In this document: positions 1 to 9,460 of the stretch, piece by piece
Position numbering within the stretch: the first letter of the stretch is position 1
Layout: each line of letters starts with the position of its first letter
Assembly (NCBI GenBank): GCA_910579135.1
Contig: CAJTTM010000006.1
Coordinates: 1-64,000 of the forward strand
Length of the DNA: 64,000 bases
Source: an uncultured Erysipelotrichales bacterium
GTDB lineage: Bacteria > Bacillota_I > Bacilli_A > Erysipelotrichales > Coprobacillaceae
Reading direction: 5' to 3'
Notes under the pieces: model-generated
Told to the model about the DNA's origin: nothing
The model's database searches: none
The model's input: the letters and a program-made list of their open reading frames with translations, nothing else
Program-made: the position numbers and the translations under genes

Positions 1-2911
1 TAACTTTAATGCTTGTTGGTCTTAATCCATCTTGGTTATTGTTATCATTCCATGTTTTACTTCCTGAGATATCAATTGTTTCTGGAGCATGTGTATTTGT
101 AATCTTAAATTCATTACCATTATGGCTATAAGTTGTCGCATATCCTAAAACTGCTCCAACCTCTTTCACATCATAAGTAATTATTTCCCCATTAACTTTT
201 TCTGGCAATTCATTCCATGTATATGACCAATTATTAGCATCTTTTAAAACAATTTGTTCACCAAAATCTTTTCCATTAGCCATTAATTGCACTTTAACTT
301 CTTTTGATCTTAATCCATCTTGGTTATTATTATCATTCCATACTTTTGAAACTGAGATGCTTGTTTTTCCTGGTATATGTGTATTTGTAACACTATAACC
401 AGTAATACTTGTATCATAGCCCTCAACATTATCTTCTGTTATTGTATATTTAATTTCATTATCATCTTTATACTTATCCAAATCATTAAATGTATACTTC
501 CATCCATTTTCAGCAGTTAATGTTTGACTAGCAACAACAATTCCATCAGCTAATAAATGAACAACGATGCTCTTAGGTCTTAATCCATCTTGATTATCAT
601 TATCTACCCATGTTTTAACAACTTCAATATTAATTCTTTCTTTTTCTGGTGTAATATTATTAAATATAGGATAACTATTATTTCCTAAATAAGCTTTATT
701 TTTATCTTGATCCAAAGTAAAATACTTAACCGATTCAACATTTATTGAGGTTGTTGACCCTTCAACTATTTCCTCTGTTTTTACTTCAACATAATAAATA
801 CTATCATCATATTGATAAACACCATCATTCTTATTAATTTCAGTTAATTTATAATAGAATGTTCCTGCTTGTCTATATTCAAAAGGAAAATCAAATGTCA
901 TGACTGATGTAATCTTCCCATCTACTTGAGTAGTATCAGTATTATAAATTGAATATACAGGAGCTTGTTGTAAAACAATTCCGTTTTCATCACATTCTTG
1001 TAAATTAAATTCAAATAATTCTTTAACATTATCTGCAAGTGAATCAACAGTTTTCCCAAATTTCAAACTTGTAGTTGCAGGTAATAATTCTTTTCCACTA
1101 TATGGGAACATATGTCCTTCAGCAGTTGTTTTAAAATTCTTCTTTGTAATCACACACCCATTATAATTTCCACCACTATAATCAACAACTGCATTAGGTG
1201 CATAAGTATGACCTAGCATCTCATAAGCATTAAATGTTTCGGCTTCTGGAGTTATAAAAGCAATACCCGCCTTTAATCCTGTTTCGATACCACCAATATT
1301 AGCACCTTCTACAATAACACTTTTTAAATCTACCTTTTTAGCATTAGAGAAAATAAGTGTATCACATTCTATCATTAATGGATTTGCTTTTTCTTCTTCA
1401 GTAGCATTTATTGGAGCTTTAAAGACAATATTTATACCATCCATTTCATCAAATGAATAATTTGTTCCTAAATATAAATAAACTGTATTACCTTCAACTT
1501 GATACCCATCAGTTTCTAATGTAGCAGATGTATTTTTCATATCAACAATTGTCTTTTGTGTTGTTTCATTAAGAGCTGAAACCTGATCACTCATTTGTTT
1601 AAATGCTTTATCAAAATCAACATAGCTATCTGTATAAGCGTATGGAGCATTTAAATCATTATTTGCTTGGTTAGAAACACCTACTGTGCCGATTTGAGTT
1701 CCAAAATAAGTATATAATTCTTTTCCAGCAGGATAACGAACTATTACATTATTGACATTAAGACCACCTTTAAAATAAGATGGAGCAGTATTATAGAAAT
1801 CAGGAGCATTAGTTGTAATCCCACCAATTCCAGCTGATGATGTTGTTGTGCCACCAACAATTAAAGACCCTACAACATGTTGTCCAGTATAATTTCCACC
1901 AATAAAAGCATTATAATTTTCAAAAATATAACCTAAATTATATTTTCCTCCCTCACTTTCAAATGTATCAGTTACATTTTCTAATTCACCTACATAAATA
2001 TAACCTGATTTCCCATCTAAAGGAAGACTGCTTATTGAAATACTATTTTCATTAATTGTGGCTTGAGCATTTACAGATAACTCTTGAGATGGATCTTTAG
2101 TAATGACTTTAGCATTATCTGTTATTCCTAAGCCATTTTCATTTTCTATATTAATTGAGTATCCATATATTCCATTAATTAATTCCCCTTGAGGATTGGT
2201 AATAGATACTTTATACCCAAAACCATTTTTTAATTGTTGATGTGCAACTTTAAATGGCAAATCAAGATCAACTTTCTCTACTACTAACTTCGAATTATCT
2301 GGAACTTCACTAAAATAACCAGCTGTTACTGTGATTTTTGTTCCATCAATTCCTAAAGTTGCAACCCCACCATTAAAAACACCATCATTTGAACGCCTAT
2401 TTTGACGTGTACTTATCTTTTTGGAAGAAACCTTTTTATCGTTTAATTTTTCAATATCATCTTGACCTAAAATTTCTTCAATACTATCTATCTTTTTTAT
2501 TTCTTTATCGTTGATAAACCATGACATTCCTTCAAATATTTCTTCTTTTAACAATTTTATATCATAAGAACATGAATGAATACTATTTGCATTAATAAGC
2601 TGATCTAATAAAACGACTTGATTATCTTGTAGATGTGATAAGGAACTATCATCTTCAATATACTCTACTCCATTAGACAATGGCGATTTAATAGAATCAC
2701 ATAAAAAATCCTCGCTATCAGTATTTTCAATATCAATAGCAATATGAATTCTATAACTAGTTTCATTTTCTTCAACTAAATTTCCCTTTACATTAAATAC
2801 AATATGACTCATATCTAATGCATCTTCAGCATAAGCGAAATTCAATGTTGACATAACCAAAACTAAAACCATAACACACTTAAATATTTTTTTCATCTTT
2901 TTCAACAACAT
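1..2911 (-). CDS. Secreted adhesin: choice-of-anchor-A-like and Cna-B repeat domains (3' end outside window)
   Basis: I translated this open frame by hand; it stays open to the left edge, so about 970 residues are visible and the C-terminus is missing. It starts at an ATG 8 nt after AGGAGG. Residues 1-27 form a signal peptide ending AYA. A central region near residues 290-480 contains AFIGGNYTGQ, resembling the choice-of-anchor-A adhesin fold. Near residue 685 is an FctA/pilin-like segment (FYYKLTEINKNDG). Then at least three Cna-B repeats begin near 767, 855 and 951, each with the signature W-[NV]-D-N-[DN]-N-Q-D-G-L-R. Cna-B and FctA domains form stiff surface stalks with internal isopeptide bonds, so an adhesin or pilus-like wall protein is expected. 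A sortase signal would lie outside the window. The long leader carries a c-di-GMP riboswitch, so expression should follow c-di-GMP. Confidence 0.9.
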   Translation of the reverse strand, partial: MLLKKMKKIFKCVMVLVLVMSTLNFAYAEDALDMSHIVFNVKGNLVEENETSYRIHIAIDIENTDSEDFLCDSIKSPLSNGVEYIEDDSSLSHLQDNQVVLLDQLINANSIHSCSYDIKLLKEEIFEGMSWFINDKEIKKIDSIEEILGQDDIEKLNDKKVSSKKISTRQNRRSNDGVFNGGVATLGIDGTKITVTAGYFSEVPDNSKLVVEKVDLDLPFKVAHQQLKNGFGYKVSITNPQGELINGIYGYSINIENENGLGITDNAKVITKDPSQELSVNAQATINENSISISSLPLDGKSGYIYVGELENVTDTFESEGGKYNLGYIFENYNAFIGGNYTGQHVVGSLIVGGTTTSSAGIGGITTNAPDFYNTAPSYFKGGLNVNNVIVRYPAGKELYTYFGTQIGTVGVSNQANNDLNAPYAYTDSYVDFDKAFKQMSDQVSALNETTQKTIVDMKNTSATLETDGYQVEGNTVYLYLGTNYSFDEMDGINIVFKAPINATEEEKANPLMIECDTLIFSNAKKVDLKSVIVEGANIGGIETGLKAGIAFITPEAETFNAYEMLGHTYAPNAVVDYSGGNYNGCVITKKNFKTTAEGHMFPYSGKELLPATTSLKFGKTVDSLADNVKELFEFNLQECDENGIVLQQAPVYSIYNTDTTQVDGKITSVMTFDFPFEYRQAGTFYYKLTEINKNDGVYQYDDSIYYVEVKTEEIVEGSTTSINVESVKYFTLDQDKNKAYLGNNSYPIFNNITPEKERINIEVVKTWVDNDNQDGLRPKSIVVHLLADGIVVASQTLTAENGWKYTFNDLDKYKDDNEIKYTITEDNVEGYDTSITGYSVTNTHIPGKTSISVSKVWNDNNNQDGLRSKEVKVQLMANGKDFGEQIVLKDANNWSYTWNELPEKVNGEIITYDVKEVGAVLGYATTYSHNGNEFKITNTHAPETIDISGSKTWNDNNNQDGLRPTSIKV

Positions 2912-2975
2912 ATTTCATTCCTCCTTATATATAAAAAGACAGTCAATCACACAAAAAGCATACATATACTTTTCA

Positions 2976-3047
2976 AGCAACTGGCTGCCACATTTCCAAA
3001 GGCCCTATAGCTTTGCGTCGTTAAATTTCTTTAACTTTGCCCACCTT
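2976..3047 (-). promoter_or_regulatory. Cyclic-di-GMP-I (GEMM) riboswitch
   Basis: On the minus strand the leader reads GGTGGGCAAAG, a short hairpin, then GACGCAAAGCTATAGGGCCT and, further on, TGGCAGCCAGTTGC. The blocks GACGCAAAGC, GGGCCT and GGCAGCCAG are the conserved core of the c-di-GMP-I aptamer. It lies between a good promoter and the adhesin start. After the aptamer, at about 2950-2972, a small AAGTAT/ATGCTT hairpin followed by five T's could be a terminator acting as expression platform. Whether c-di-GMP turns the gene on or off cannot be read safely from the sequence. Confidence 0.9.
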
Positions 3048-3048
3048 T

Positions 3049-3076
3049 ATTATAGCATTACTCTATATTAAATCAA
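3049..3076 (-). promoter_or_regulatory. Promoter of the riboswitch-adhesin transcript
   Basis: TTGATT (-35, 3071-3076) and TATAAT (-10, 3049-3054) are separated by 16 nt. The predicted start falls a few bases upstream of the riboswitch aptamer, which supports both calls. Confidence 0.75.
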
Positions 3077-3263
3077 GAAAAATTTTCATATTTTGAAAAT
3101 AATAACCAAAATTACCGATTTTCATAATTTATTATTGACTTAATAAAATTTTGTGATATATTTTTTATTTAATCAAATAAAAAGATAGATATTTTATTAA
3201 ATATATGCCATAATATAAATGCAAATACATTGTTTTTTCATAGGTATATTCTTTCTTATGAAT

Positions 3264-3292
3264 GAAGAGGGACTTAGAATAAGTCCCTCTTC
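3264..3292 (-). terminator. Stem-loop terminator after the glycosidase gene
   Basis: A perfect 12-bp stem (GAAGAGGGACTT / AAGTCCCTCTTC) with a 5-nt loop lies about 20 nt after the stop of the family 1 glycosidase. The following minus-strand bases are not a clean T-run, so termination efficiency is uncertain. It separates this gene from the adhesin transcript. Confidence 0.6.
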
Positions 3293-3309
3293 TTATTTTT
3301 AAATTAATC

Positions 3310-4758
3310 TTATAATTCTTCTCCGTTTGTTTCAATAACTTTCTTATACCAATAATATGAATCTTTTGGAATTCTGTTTAATGTTCCAGAATTTTCATCT
3401 TCTTCTCTATCAACATATACAAAACCATATCTCTTTTGATATCCATTTAACCAACTCAACAAATCAGTATAAGACCATGTACAATAAGCTATAACTCTAC
3501 ATCCATCATCACAAGCTTTTTTCAACTCTTCTAAATGACGTTTTAAATAATCAATTCTATATGAATCATGAATTTTTCCGTCTTCAAGTTTATCAAATGC
3601 TCCAAGTCCATTCTCAGAAATAACAACTGGCAAATCATAACGTGATGTAATTTCTCTACAACACATTCTAATACCCATAGGATCTATAGTCCAATCCCAA
3701 TCAGTTGTAGGCAAGAATTCATTTTGAGGTTTTTTGTATAAACCAGGCACTCCTTGAATCTTAGCAGTTCCTTTTTTACCTGTGTTATTCATTTCATGAG
3801 TTGTTGTGACACCATCTAATGGATTATATTCAACAACACACGTTTGATAATAGTTAACACCCATAAAGTCAATCAGCGAAGCAGCTTCTTTCATTAGCTC
3901 TTCATCTCCATCTTCTAATACAGGTGCCCATCCTTGAGATTCTAAAAATCTTATAGCACTTCTTGGATAACGACCATATGCATACGCATCCATCCAATAG
4001 TAATTTTGTAAATCGTCATAATCAGCTTTTGCCATAGCATTTTCTGGTTTTCTATCATAAGCATAACTTGGGCTATATGCAAATGAAGCTCCAACTTTAG
4101 CATTAGGCCACAATTTCTTTAATGCAATTACACTTTTCGCATGGGCCATATTCGCATGATGATTAACTTGATAGAATGTTTTCATATCATCAACCTTTCC
4201 TGGAGGATGCATTCCTTCTAACCATCCATGTCCAGTGAAAATATTTTGTTCATTCATTGTTATCCAGTATTTTACTCTATCTCCATATCTCTTAAATAAC
4301 GTTGTTGCATACTGAACATAATCGTCAACGATCCTTCTGTTTTCCCATCCATGATAAGCATCTTCTAAAGCTTGAGGCATATCCCAATGATAAACAGTAA
4401 CCATAGGTTCAATACCATATTTTAGAAGTTCATTAATTAAATCATCATAAAATTTCAATCCTGCCTCATTCACTTCACCATTTCCGTTTGGAAAAATTCT
4501 AGTCCACGCAATAGAAAAACGATAAGTCTTTAATCCCATTTCAGCCATTAACTTCACATCCTCTTTATAACGATGATAGTGATCAACAGCTTTATCTCCA
4601 GTCGTTGCCTTAAACGTTTTACCAGGTATTCTTACAAACTTATCCCAGTTAGAAACACCTTTACCATCTTCATTCCAACCACCTTCAACTTGGTAAGCGG
4701 CTGAAGCACTTCCCCATAAGAAATCCTCAGGAAAGCCTTTTGACTCCTTAAAATACAT
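3310..4758 (-). CDS. 6-phospho-beta-glycosidase, glycoside hydrolase family 1
   Basis: A 482-residue protein of full GH1 length. The acid/base is Glu170 in ITMNEQN and the nucleophile Glu382 in ISENGLGAF. The C-terminal S435-W-L-N-G-Y-Q-K442-R-Y444 has the Ser/Lys/Tyr spacing that binds the 6-phosphate in family members such as LacG, so the substrate is probably a PTS-imported phosphorylated beta-glycoside. Glucoside versus galactoside cannot be decided; the Trp after Ser435 is also seen in 6-phospho-galactosidases. The start has a clear AAGGAGG site. No PTS genes are in the window. It lies 56 nt after the sensor-GGDEF gene on the same strand, which suggests co-transcription and a link between sugar supply and c-di-GMP output. 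Confidence 0.92.
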   Translation of the reverse strand: MYFKESKGFPEDFLWGSASAAYQVEGGWNEDGKGVSNWDKFVRIPGKTFKATTGDKAVDHYHRYKEDVKLMAEMGLKTYRFSIAWTRIFPNGNGEVNEAGLKFYDDLINELLKYGIEPMVTVYHWDMPQALEDAYHGWENRRIVDDYVQYATTLFKRYGDRVKYWITMNEQNIFTGHGWLEGMHPPGKVDDMKTFYQVNHHANMAHAKSVIALKKLWPNAKVGASFAYSPSYAYDRKPENAMAKADYDDLQNYYWMDAYAYGRYPRSAIRFLESQGWAPVLEDGDEELMKEAASLIDFMGVNYYQTCVVEYNPLDGVTTTHEMNNTGKKGTAKIQGVPGLYKKPQNEFLPTTDWDWTIDPMGIRMCCREITSRYDLPVVISENGLGAFDKLEDGKIHDSYRIDYLKRHLEELKKACDDGCRVIAYCTWSYTDLLSWLNGYQKRYGFVYVDREEDENSGTLNRIPKDSYYWYKKVIETNGEEL

Positions 4759-4814
4759 TCTTTATCCTCCTTCAAAAAAATATATATAAATATCAAAATG
4801 ATAATTATATCCTA

Positions 4815-7013
4815 CTAACGTGTCTTTTTATTCATTTTACACACATACATCAACTTATCCGCCATATTAATCTCATCACTAAAATCACTTTGATTTAAGT
4901 CTTCAATTTTTCTTATACCATATGACATATGAACATCAATTTCTTGCTTATATTCATCATTAACTTCTGTTTCTTTTTGACTTAATTGTTCTCGAATAAG
5001 CTTTTCTACATTATCCTCATCACTAGCATATAACACCAAGAACTCATCACCACCCATTCTTCCAATAATAGAATCATGCTTGAATGCTCTCTTTAATATA
5101 ATTCCTAGTTTTTTGATTGATAAATCTCCTTCATCATGTCCATAAATATCATTGATAACTTTTAAACCATCAAGGTCTACATAAATCACATAGATAGAAT
5201 AACTATTCTTTTTTTCTGAAACAAACTCAGGTATTTGCTGTAAAATACCACGACGGTTGTATAATCCAGTTAACTGATCTGTTTTAGATTGATAATCTAA
5301 AATATATATTAGATTAAGCGCATAAATCGATGAACCAATATGGCTATCTAAATATTCTAATAAACTATATGAATTTAAGAACATATCACAAACTAATATT
5401 CCATAAAATAACTCATTAATATAAATACCTGTAACAGCTAAATTATTAGTATATTCCTGAATATCACTATTTAAAAGCAATTGAGATACCGTTGTTTTTT
5501 TACTATAATTTAAAACAGTTCCTTTACCATTTCTTATATATCCAACTAATTCTAATGTTTCATCTTCTTTTAATTCACTATAATCAGTAATCATTAATGG
5601 TTTTTCAAATAACAATAGTGATGCATTTTGAATCTCCAAATTCTTTAAAGCCTCTAAAATATTTGTATAACATTGCTTTTGATTATTAAATACCATCATT
5701 CTTCTTGACATCAAATTAACAAGATGATTACTTTCATAATTCTTTCTGTTTAAAGATGAAACCAAATTATCAAAACGTAATGTAATATTTTTTAAAACAT
5801 CTTTATAAAAACTCTTATATGCAACTAATTCACTATCAGATGAACAATGATATTCAATATATTTAAAGAATAACATATCTAATAAACTTAATAATTTATC
5901 TATATCTAAATACTCTACAAGTTCTTTTTCAACTAATTTATAAACATCTTTTTTTACAACCCTACAACTTTCATAGTTATAAATATTTACACATAAAACA
6001 TCAATAATAAAGGCCTTCAATACTTTATCCAATTCTTTTGATATTATAATATCTGTTTTACCAAACAAATTATTTCTTACACATTTCCATAATCCCTCAA
6101 GATCATTATTAACAATACAATCATCAACTTCTTCTTCAAACTTTTGATAATATAAATAATCAAAGGTAATAGATTCTCTCATGACAAATCGAGTAGGCAA
6201 AACCTCATGGAAGATTTGTTTATCTTCAAGCATCTTCATACCTTTAATAACTGCTTGATACCCTAAAAAATATGGTGGTGCAGAAATTGAAGACAAAGAA
6301 GGAGTTAAGCGTGAAGCCTCATGAATATCATCAAACCCTAACACCGATACATCTTTCCCTATTTTAATACCATGTTCTTTTAATACACTATAAGCAGCTA
6401 TTGCTACTTCATCGTTAAAACATATAATCGCATCAACGTTTGGATTTTGTTCTAATAACCTTTCTACATCATTATGAGCATCTCTATCTAAAGTATTGCT
6501 ATAGATAATCTGATTCTCACTTTTTAATAAATTATATTTATTTAAAACATCTCTAAACACCTTTCTTCTAATATGACCATCATGCCCTCCTTTTCTTCCA
6601 CCAAGGATAGCAAGATTTTCTTTCTTTAAATCACAAACCAAAAATTCTAAAGCTTCTTTTAAACCTAATGCATTATCAAATGTTACACTAGAATACTCTT
6701 CAAATACCGTATTAAGTGTAACAACAGGAATATCACCAAAAAAGTGCAACAACTTATCCTTTATATCAAGACCACCTTGAACAATGCTCCCCATAGAAAT
6801 AATCAATAAATCTATACCTTGTGCTTTTGCTAAAGAAAAAACAATATTCTTTTGATAACTATAGTCTTGGCATTGACTTCTTAAATAACCACCAAAAAAA
6901 GTAATAAGATTAACATCAAGTTCATCCGCAGCTTGCTTTGCCCCTCGACATATCTCATTTGTAAAATTATTATCTACTTCGTCTACTAATAATCCTATTG
7001 TTATCTTTTTCAT
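4815..7013 (-). CDS. Diguanylate cyclase with N-terminal LacI-type sugar-binding sensor domain
   Basis: About 732 residues. Residues 1-290 match the periplasmic-binding-protein-like ligand domain of LacI regulators (KITIGLLVDEVDNNFT, VDAIICFNDEVAIAAYSVL, VSVLGFDD), with no helix-turn-helix and no signal peptide, so sensing is cytoplasmic. A middle helical/GAF-like region follows. The C-terminal GGDEF domain has DLDGLKVINDIYGHDEGD and an intact GGDEF at about 654-658, so it should make c-di-GMP from GTP. The RxxD inhibitory I-site is not present in register. I chose the internal ATG at 7013 because AAGGAG lies 6 nt before it; the upstream ATG overlaps that site. It sits between an inactive-looking hydrolase and a phospho-glycosidase, close to a c-di-GMP riboswitch. 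The ligand is unknown. Confidence 0.9.
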   Translation of the reverse strand: MKKITIGLLVDEVDNNFTNEICRGAKQAADELDVNLITFFGGYLRSQCQDYSYQKNIVFSLAKAQGIDLLIISMGSIVQGGLDIKDKLLHFFGDIPVVTLNTVFEEYSSVTFDNALGLKEALEFLVCDLKKENLAILGGRKGGHDGHIRRKVFRDVLNKYNLLKSENQIIYSNTLDRDAHNDVERLLEQNPNVDAIICFNDEVAIAAYSVLKEHGIKIGKDVSVLGFDDIHEASRLTPSLSSISAPPYFLGYQAVIKGMKMLEDKQIFHEVLPTRFVMRESITFDYLYYQKFEEEVDDCIVNNDLEGLWKCVRNNLFGKTDIIISKELDKVLKAFIIDVLCVNIYNYESCRVVKKDVYKLVEKELVEYLDIDKLLSLLDMLFFKYIEYHCSSDSELVAYKSFYKDVLKNITLRFDNLVSSLNRKNYESNHLVNLMSRRMMVFNNQKQCYTNILEALKNLEIQNASLLLFEKPLMITDYSELKEDETLELVGYIRNGKGTVLNYSKKTTVSQLLLNSDIQEYTNNLAVTGIYINELFYGILVCDMFLNSYSLLEYLDSHIGSSIYALNLIYILDYQSKTDQLTGLYNRRGILQQIPEFVSEKKNSYSIYVIYVDLDGLKVINDIYGHDEGDLSIKKLGIILKRAFKHDSIIGRMGGDEFLVLYASDEDNVEKLIREQLSQKETEVNDEYKQEIDVHMSYGIRKIEDLNQSDFSDEINMADKLMYVCKMNKKTR

Positions 7014-7034
7014 GTTTTTCTCCTTCATAAATCA

Positions 7035-7904
7035 TTAAACTTCTTCAAAAAACTCCTCAATAAATCCTAAATACTCATTATCTATTCCTTGTAATTCATA
7101 TAAATATTCTTGCTTTAAAGGAAACAATAATTTTGTCGATCGATTATTATTATATAACTTAAAAACCATTTCAAATGGAACATCCTTATCATTCTTCGAG
7201 TGAATATATATAGTAGGAATATTATTGTTGTTGATCCATTTTGATGTATCCATTTTTTTAATATCCATTTTTGTTTCATTCAAAATAGCTCTTCTTATAA
7301 CTGGTGCTATAAGATTCATTGTTCTAATATTTTTAGAAAACTTATATGATAAATAGTGATAAACACTATCATAAGCTCCTTCACTTAAAATCAAAGCAAC
7401 ATTTCTTAATTTATTAAGACTAGCAGCATTTAAAATTGTATTTGCTCCCTGTCCCTTACCATACATAATAATAGAATGATCATCACCATATCTTTGTAAA
7501 AGATATCTGTTCCAATACATCAAATCAATAACATCACGATATCCAAAACCTCTTATATATCCATCACTATTTCCATGAGCAACCATATCCACAAATAGTA
7601 TATTTACATTATGAAACAATGAACGAAATAAAGGTAAATAAACAATCATATCTTTAGAACTTTGATCAAAAGAATGCAACACTAACAATGTCCTATCAGC
7701 ATTCTCTTCTTCTAATAAATATCCTTGCATAATAAGTCCCCTATTATTTTTAATCTTAAGACTTTGAAATCTTTCATCTAATCCTTCATTATAAAAACGT
7801 TCTCTATAAACGATTTCTGTTCCAAATTGATATGCTCCTTTATAAATGCTAGCACTTAAAGAAGCTAACGCAAATAAAGACGATGATATGATTTTCTTTT
7901 TCAT
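7035..7904 (-). CDS. Alpha/beta-hydrolase fold protein, probably non-catalytic
   Basis: A 289-residue protein with an N-terminal hydrophobic segment (residues 5-20) that is likely a membrane anchor or uncleaved signal. The fold is seen in TLLVLHSFDQSS (oxyanion region), NILFVDMVAHGNSDG and HSKNDKDVPFEM (acid turn). The nucleophile elbow reads G149-K-G-Q-G153, with Gly where Ser is expected, and I see no His in the usual place near the C-terminus (ELQGIDNEYLGFIEEFF). Two of the three catalytic residues therefore appear lost, as in scaffold or sensory pseudo-hydrolases. It overlaps the upstream gene by 4 nt (ATGA) and lies 21 nt before the GGDEF gene, so it belongs to that operon. A divergent active enzyme cannot be fully excluded. 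Confidence 0.8.
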   Translation of the reverse strand: MKKKIISSSLFALASLSASIYKGAYQFGTEIVYRERFYNEGLDERFQSLKIKNNRGLIMQGYLLEEENADRTLLVLHSFDQSSKDMIVYLPLFRSLFHNVNILFVDMVAHGNSDGYIRGFGYRDVIDLMYWNRYLLQRYGDDHSIIMYGKGQGANTILNAASLNKLRNVALILSEGAYDSVYHYLSYKFSKNIRTMNLIAPVIRRAILNETKMDIKKMDTSKWINNNNIPTIYIHSKNDKDVPFEMVFKLYNNNRSTKLLFPLKQEYLYELQGIDNEYLGFIEEFFEEV

Positions 7905-9121
7905 TTATACCAACCCCCAAAATTATCCATTAATAATCTATTAATATTAGAAACTTGTTCAAATGAACTCAAGCGATAACGATCATTATCCATTCTTGCT
8001 GCAAAAAACTGAATAGCCCCCTCTAATTCTTCTCTAATCTGTGATATCATCTTTTTAGGAAAAGATGATATAGGGAAACAGGTAAATATGAAAGTATTAT
8101 AGTCTTCATGAAATAAATCTAATAATATTTCGTAACCCTCGGTTCTTATAATAGAATTACCTAATGCTAAATCCAAATCAGAATTCGCAAATGTTAGTCT
8201 ATTTCCAATAATAAGCCTAAGAACTTTTAATAATACAGCTTTATATTGTTCAAAATCGTTAATAAAAATATAATATATATAAGAAAATGTAAGGTTTACA
8301 CCTTCTCTTTCCTCATCTTTATCATTAAGTATAAAATCTTCTTTTAAAGAATAAATTAATTTTTTAGTTAAATTATAATGAGAAAGAACAAGATTACCAA
8401 AGTCAGTCATAATCATAAATGAAAACCTTTGATTTAAACATAATATTTCTATTGCTTCTTTTAATTCATCAAAAGCTTTATCTACAAACTTATCTAACTT
8501 TGCATAAACCATTCTAATAATCTTTCTTATAAAATAAAGATGATATTGATACTCTGTATCTAAATACTTAAAATCAACTCCATCCCATTCATATTCATAA
8601 AGAATATCTTTTAAGATTAATATAACAGATTCTAGAAACTGTTGATAATAATGTTGATTCATTAAATGTTTCAAACGAGGAATAAAAATTTCATTATAAA
8701 ATTTATCAATTGTCTCTTGAGTAATTCTATCATGATATTTCATATACTCTAAAACATTAATATAATCTATTGGATTAAGTGTAACTTCTATATTCGAAGC
8801 ATTCTTTACAAAATTATCATATAACGAATAGTGAAGCATACTTGGATAATCAAGTTTCATACTTAATCTTTTTAAAATATCTTTAACAATATATATTTGT
8901 TCTAATTCATGTAAGTCTTCAGAAAAACGAAACTGAATTTCATCTTTGATATTAATTTCAACAAAGATATCAATTTTTCTAAAGCTTTCATCTAACATAT
9001 AATAATGATATTTATATGAATAATCACTCAATCTATAACTTGAATGATATTTATATTTTCCAACGTAATGATTCTTATGAGCATCTAAAAACTCGTGTAT
9101 TAATTGTTGATCCAATGACAT
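7901..9121 (-). CDS. Unknown 406-residue protein of the GGDEF operon
   Basis: I do not recognise a family. The protein is soluble, rich in Tyr, Asp, Glu and Lys, with no signal peptide or clear membrane segment. The N-terminal 110 residues look alpha/beta with many aromatic residues (YKYHSSYRLSDYSYKYHYYM). The rest looks mainly helical, with several amphipathic stretches such as DKFVDKAFDELKEAIEIL. The start is supported by AGGAGG (GGAGGAAATC before the ATG). It is 9 nt after the 80-residue gene and overlaps the next gene by 4 nt, so translation is coupled and a role with the pseudo-hydrolase is likely. Confidence 0.75.
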   Translation of the reverse strand: MSLDQQLIHEFLDAHKNHYVGKYKYHSSYRLSDYSYKYHYYMLDESFRKIDIFVEINIKDEIQFRFSEDLHELEQIYIVKDILKRLSMKLDYPSMLHYSLYDNFVKNASNIEVTLNPIDYINVLEYMKYHDRITQETIDKFYNEIFIPRLKHLMNQHYYQQFLESVILILKDILYEYEWDGVDFKYLDTEYQYHLYFIRKIIRMVYAKLDKFVDKAFDELKEAIEILCLNQRFSFMIMTDFGNLVLSHYNLTKKLIYSLKEDFILNDKDEEREGVNLTFSYIYYIFINDFEQYKAVLLKVLRLIIGNRLTFANSDLDLALGNSIIRTEGYEILLDLFHEDYNTFIFTCFPISSFPKKMISQIREELEGAIQFFAARMDNDRYRLSSFEQVSNINRLLMDNFGGWYK

Positions 9122-9130
9122 GATTTCCTC

Positions 9131-9373
9131 CTATGAATGAGCCTTTTTAAATCTTGGTAAAAAATCACTCATTATATATTGAATAGTAACAGCTCTGATA
9201 TTCTCTTTAGAATAATCTCCACCCATCATTAATGAAGTATCCATAATTTCTTCTGTCAACAAAGTTAATTCATGATCTGTTAATTCTATTTTTTCTAACG
9301 CTATAGATTGTTTGACTATTTCTTTACATTCATCAATATATTTTTCTTTGTTAATATCTGTAATATGTTCCAT
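9131..9373 (-). CDS. Unknown 80-residue protein, first gene of the GGDEF operon
   Basis: Small acidic helical protein with no cysteines or membrane segment. It starts 8 nt after AAGGAG and has a TATAAT box about 35 nt further upstream, so it probably opens the operon that runs through the unknown 406-residue protein, the pseudo-hydrolase, the GGDEF protein and perhaps the glycosidase. I do not recognise the family. An adaptor or regulatory role would be speculation. Confidence 0.7.
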   Translation of the reverse strand: MEHITDINKEKYIDECKEIVKQSIALEKIELTDHELTLLTEEIMDTSLMMGGDYSKENIRAVTIQYIMSDFLPRFKKAHS

Positions 9374-9426
9374 TCAATCACTCCTTGTTTACTATTATAC
9401 CATGATTTTCCATTATATAATAACAA

Positions 9427-9460
9427 AAGATATAAAGTTATCTAAAAAACTTTATATCTT
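9427..9460 (-). terminator. Terminator overlapping the stop of the PHP phosphatase gene
   Basis: A 13-bp stem, AAGATATAAAGTT / AACTTTATATCTT, with a loop containing the TAA stop, followed on the minus strand by TTTTGTTATT. It cuts off the upstream gene before the GGDEF operon begins. Confidence 0.75.

Noticed and set aside
61..660. Repeated DNA at the left edge as a tandem or CRISPR-like repeat
   Set aside because: The periodicity (about 280-300 bp) is explained by Cna-B protein domains in the adhesin gene.
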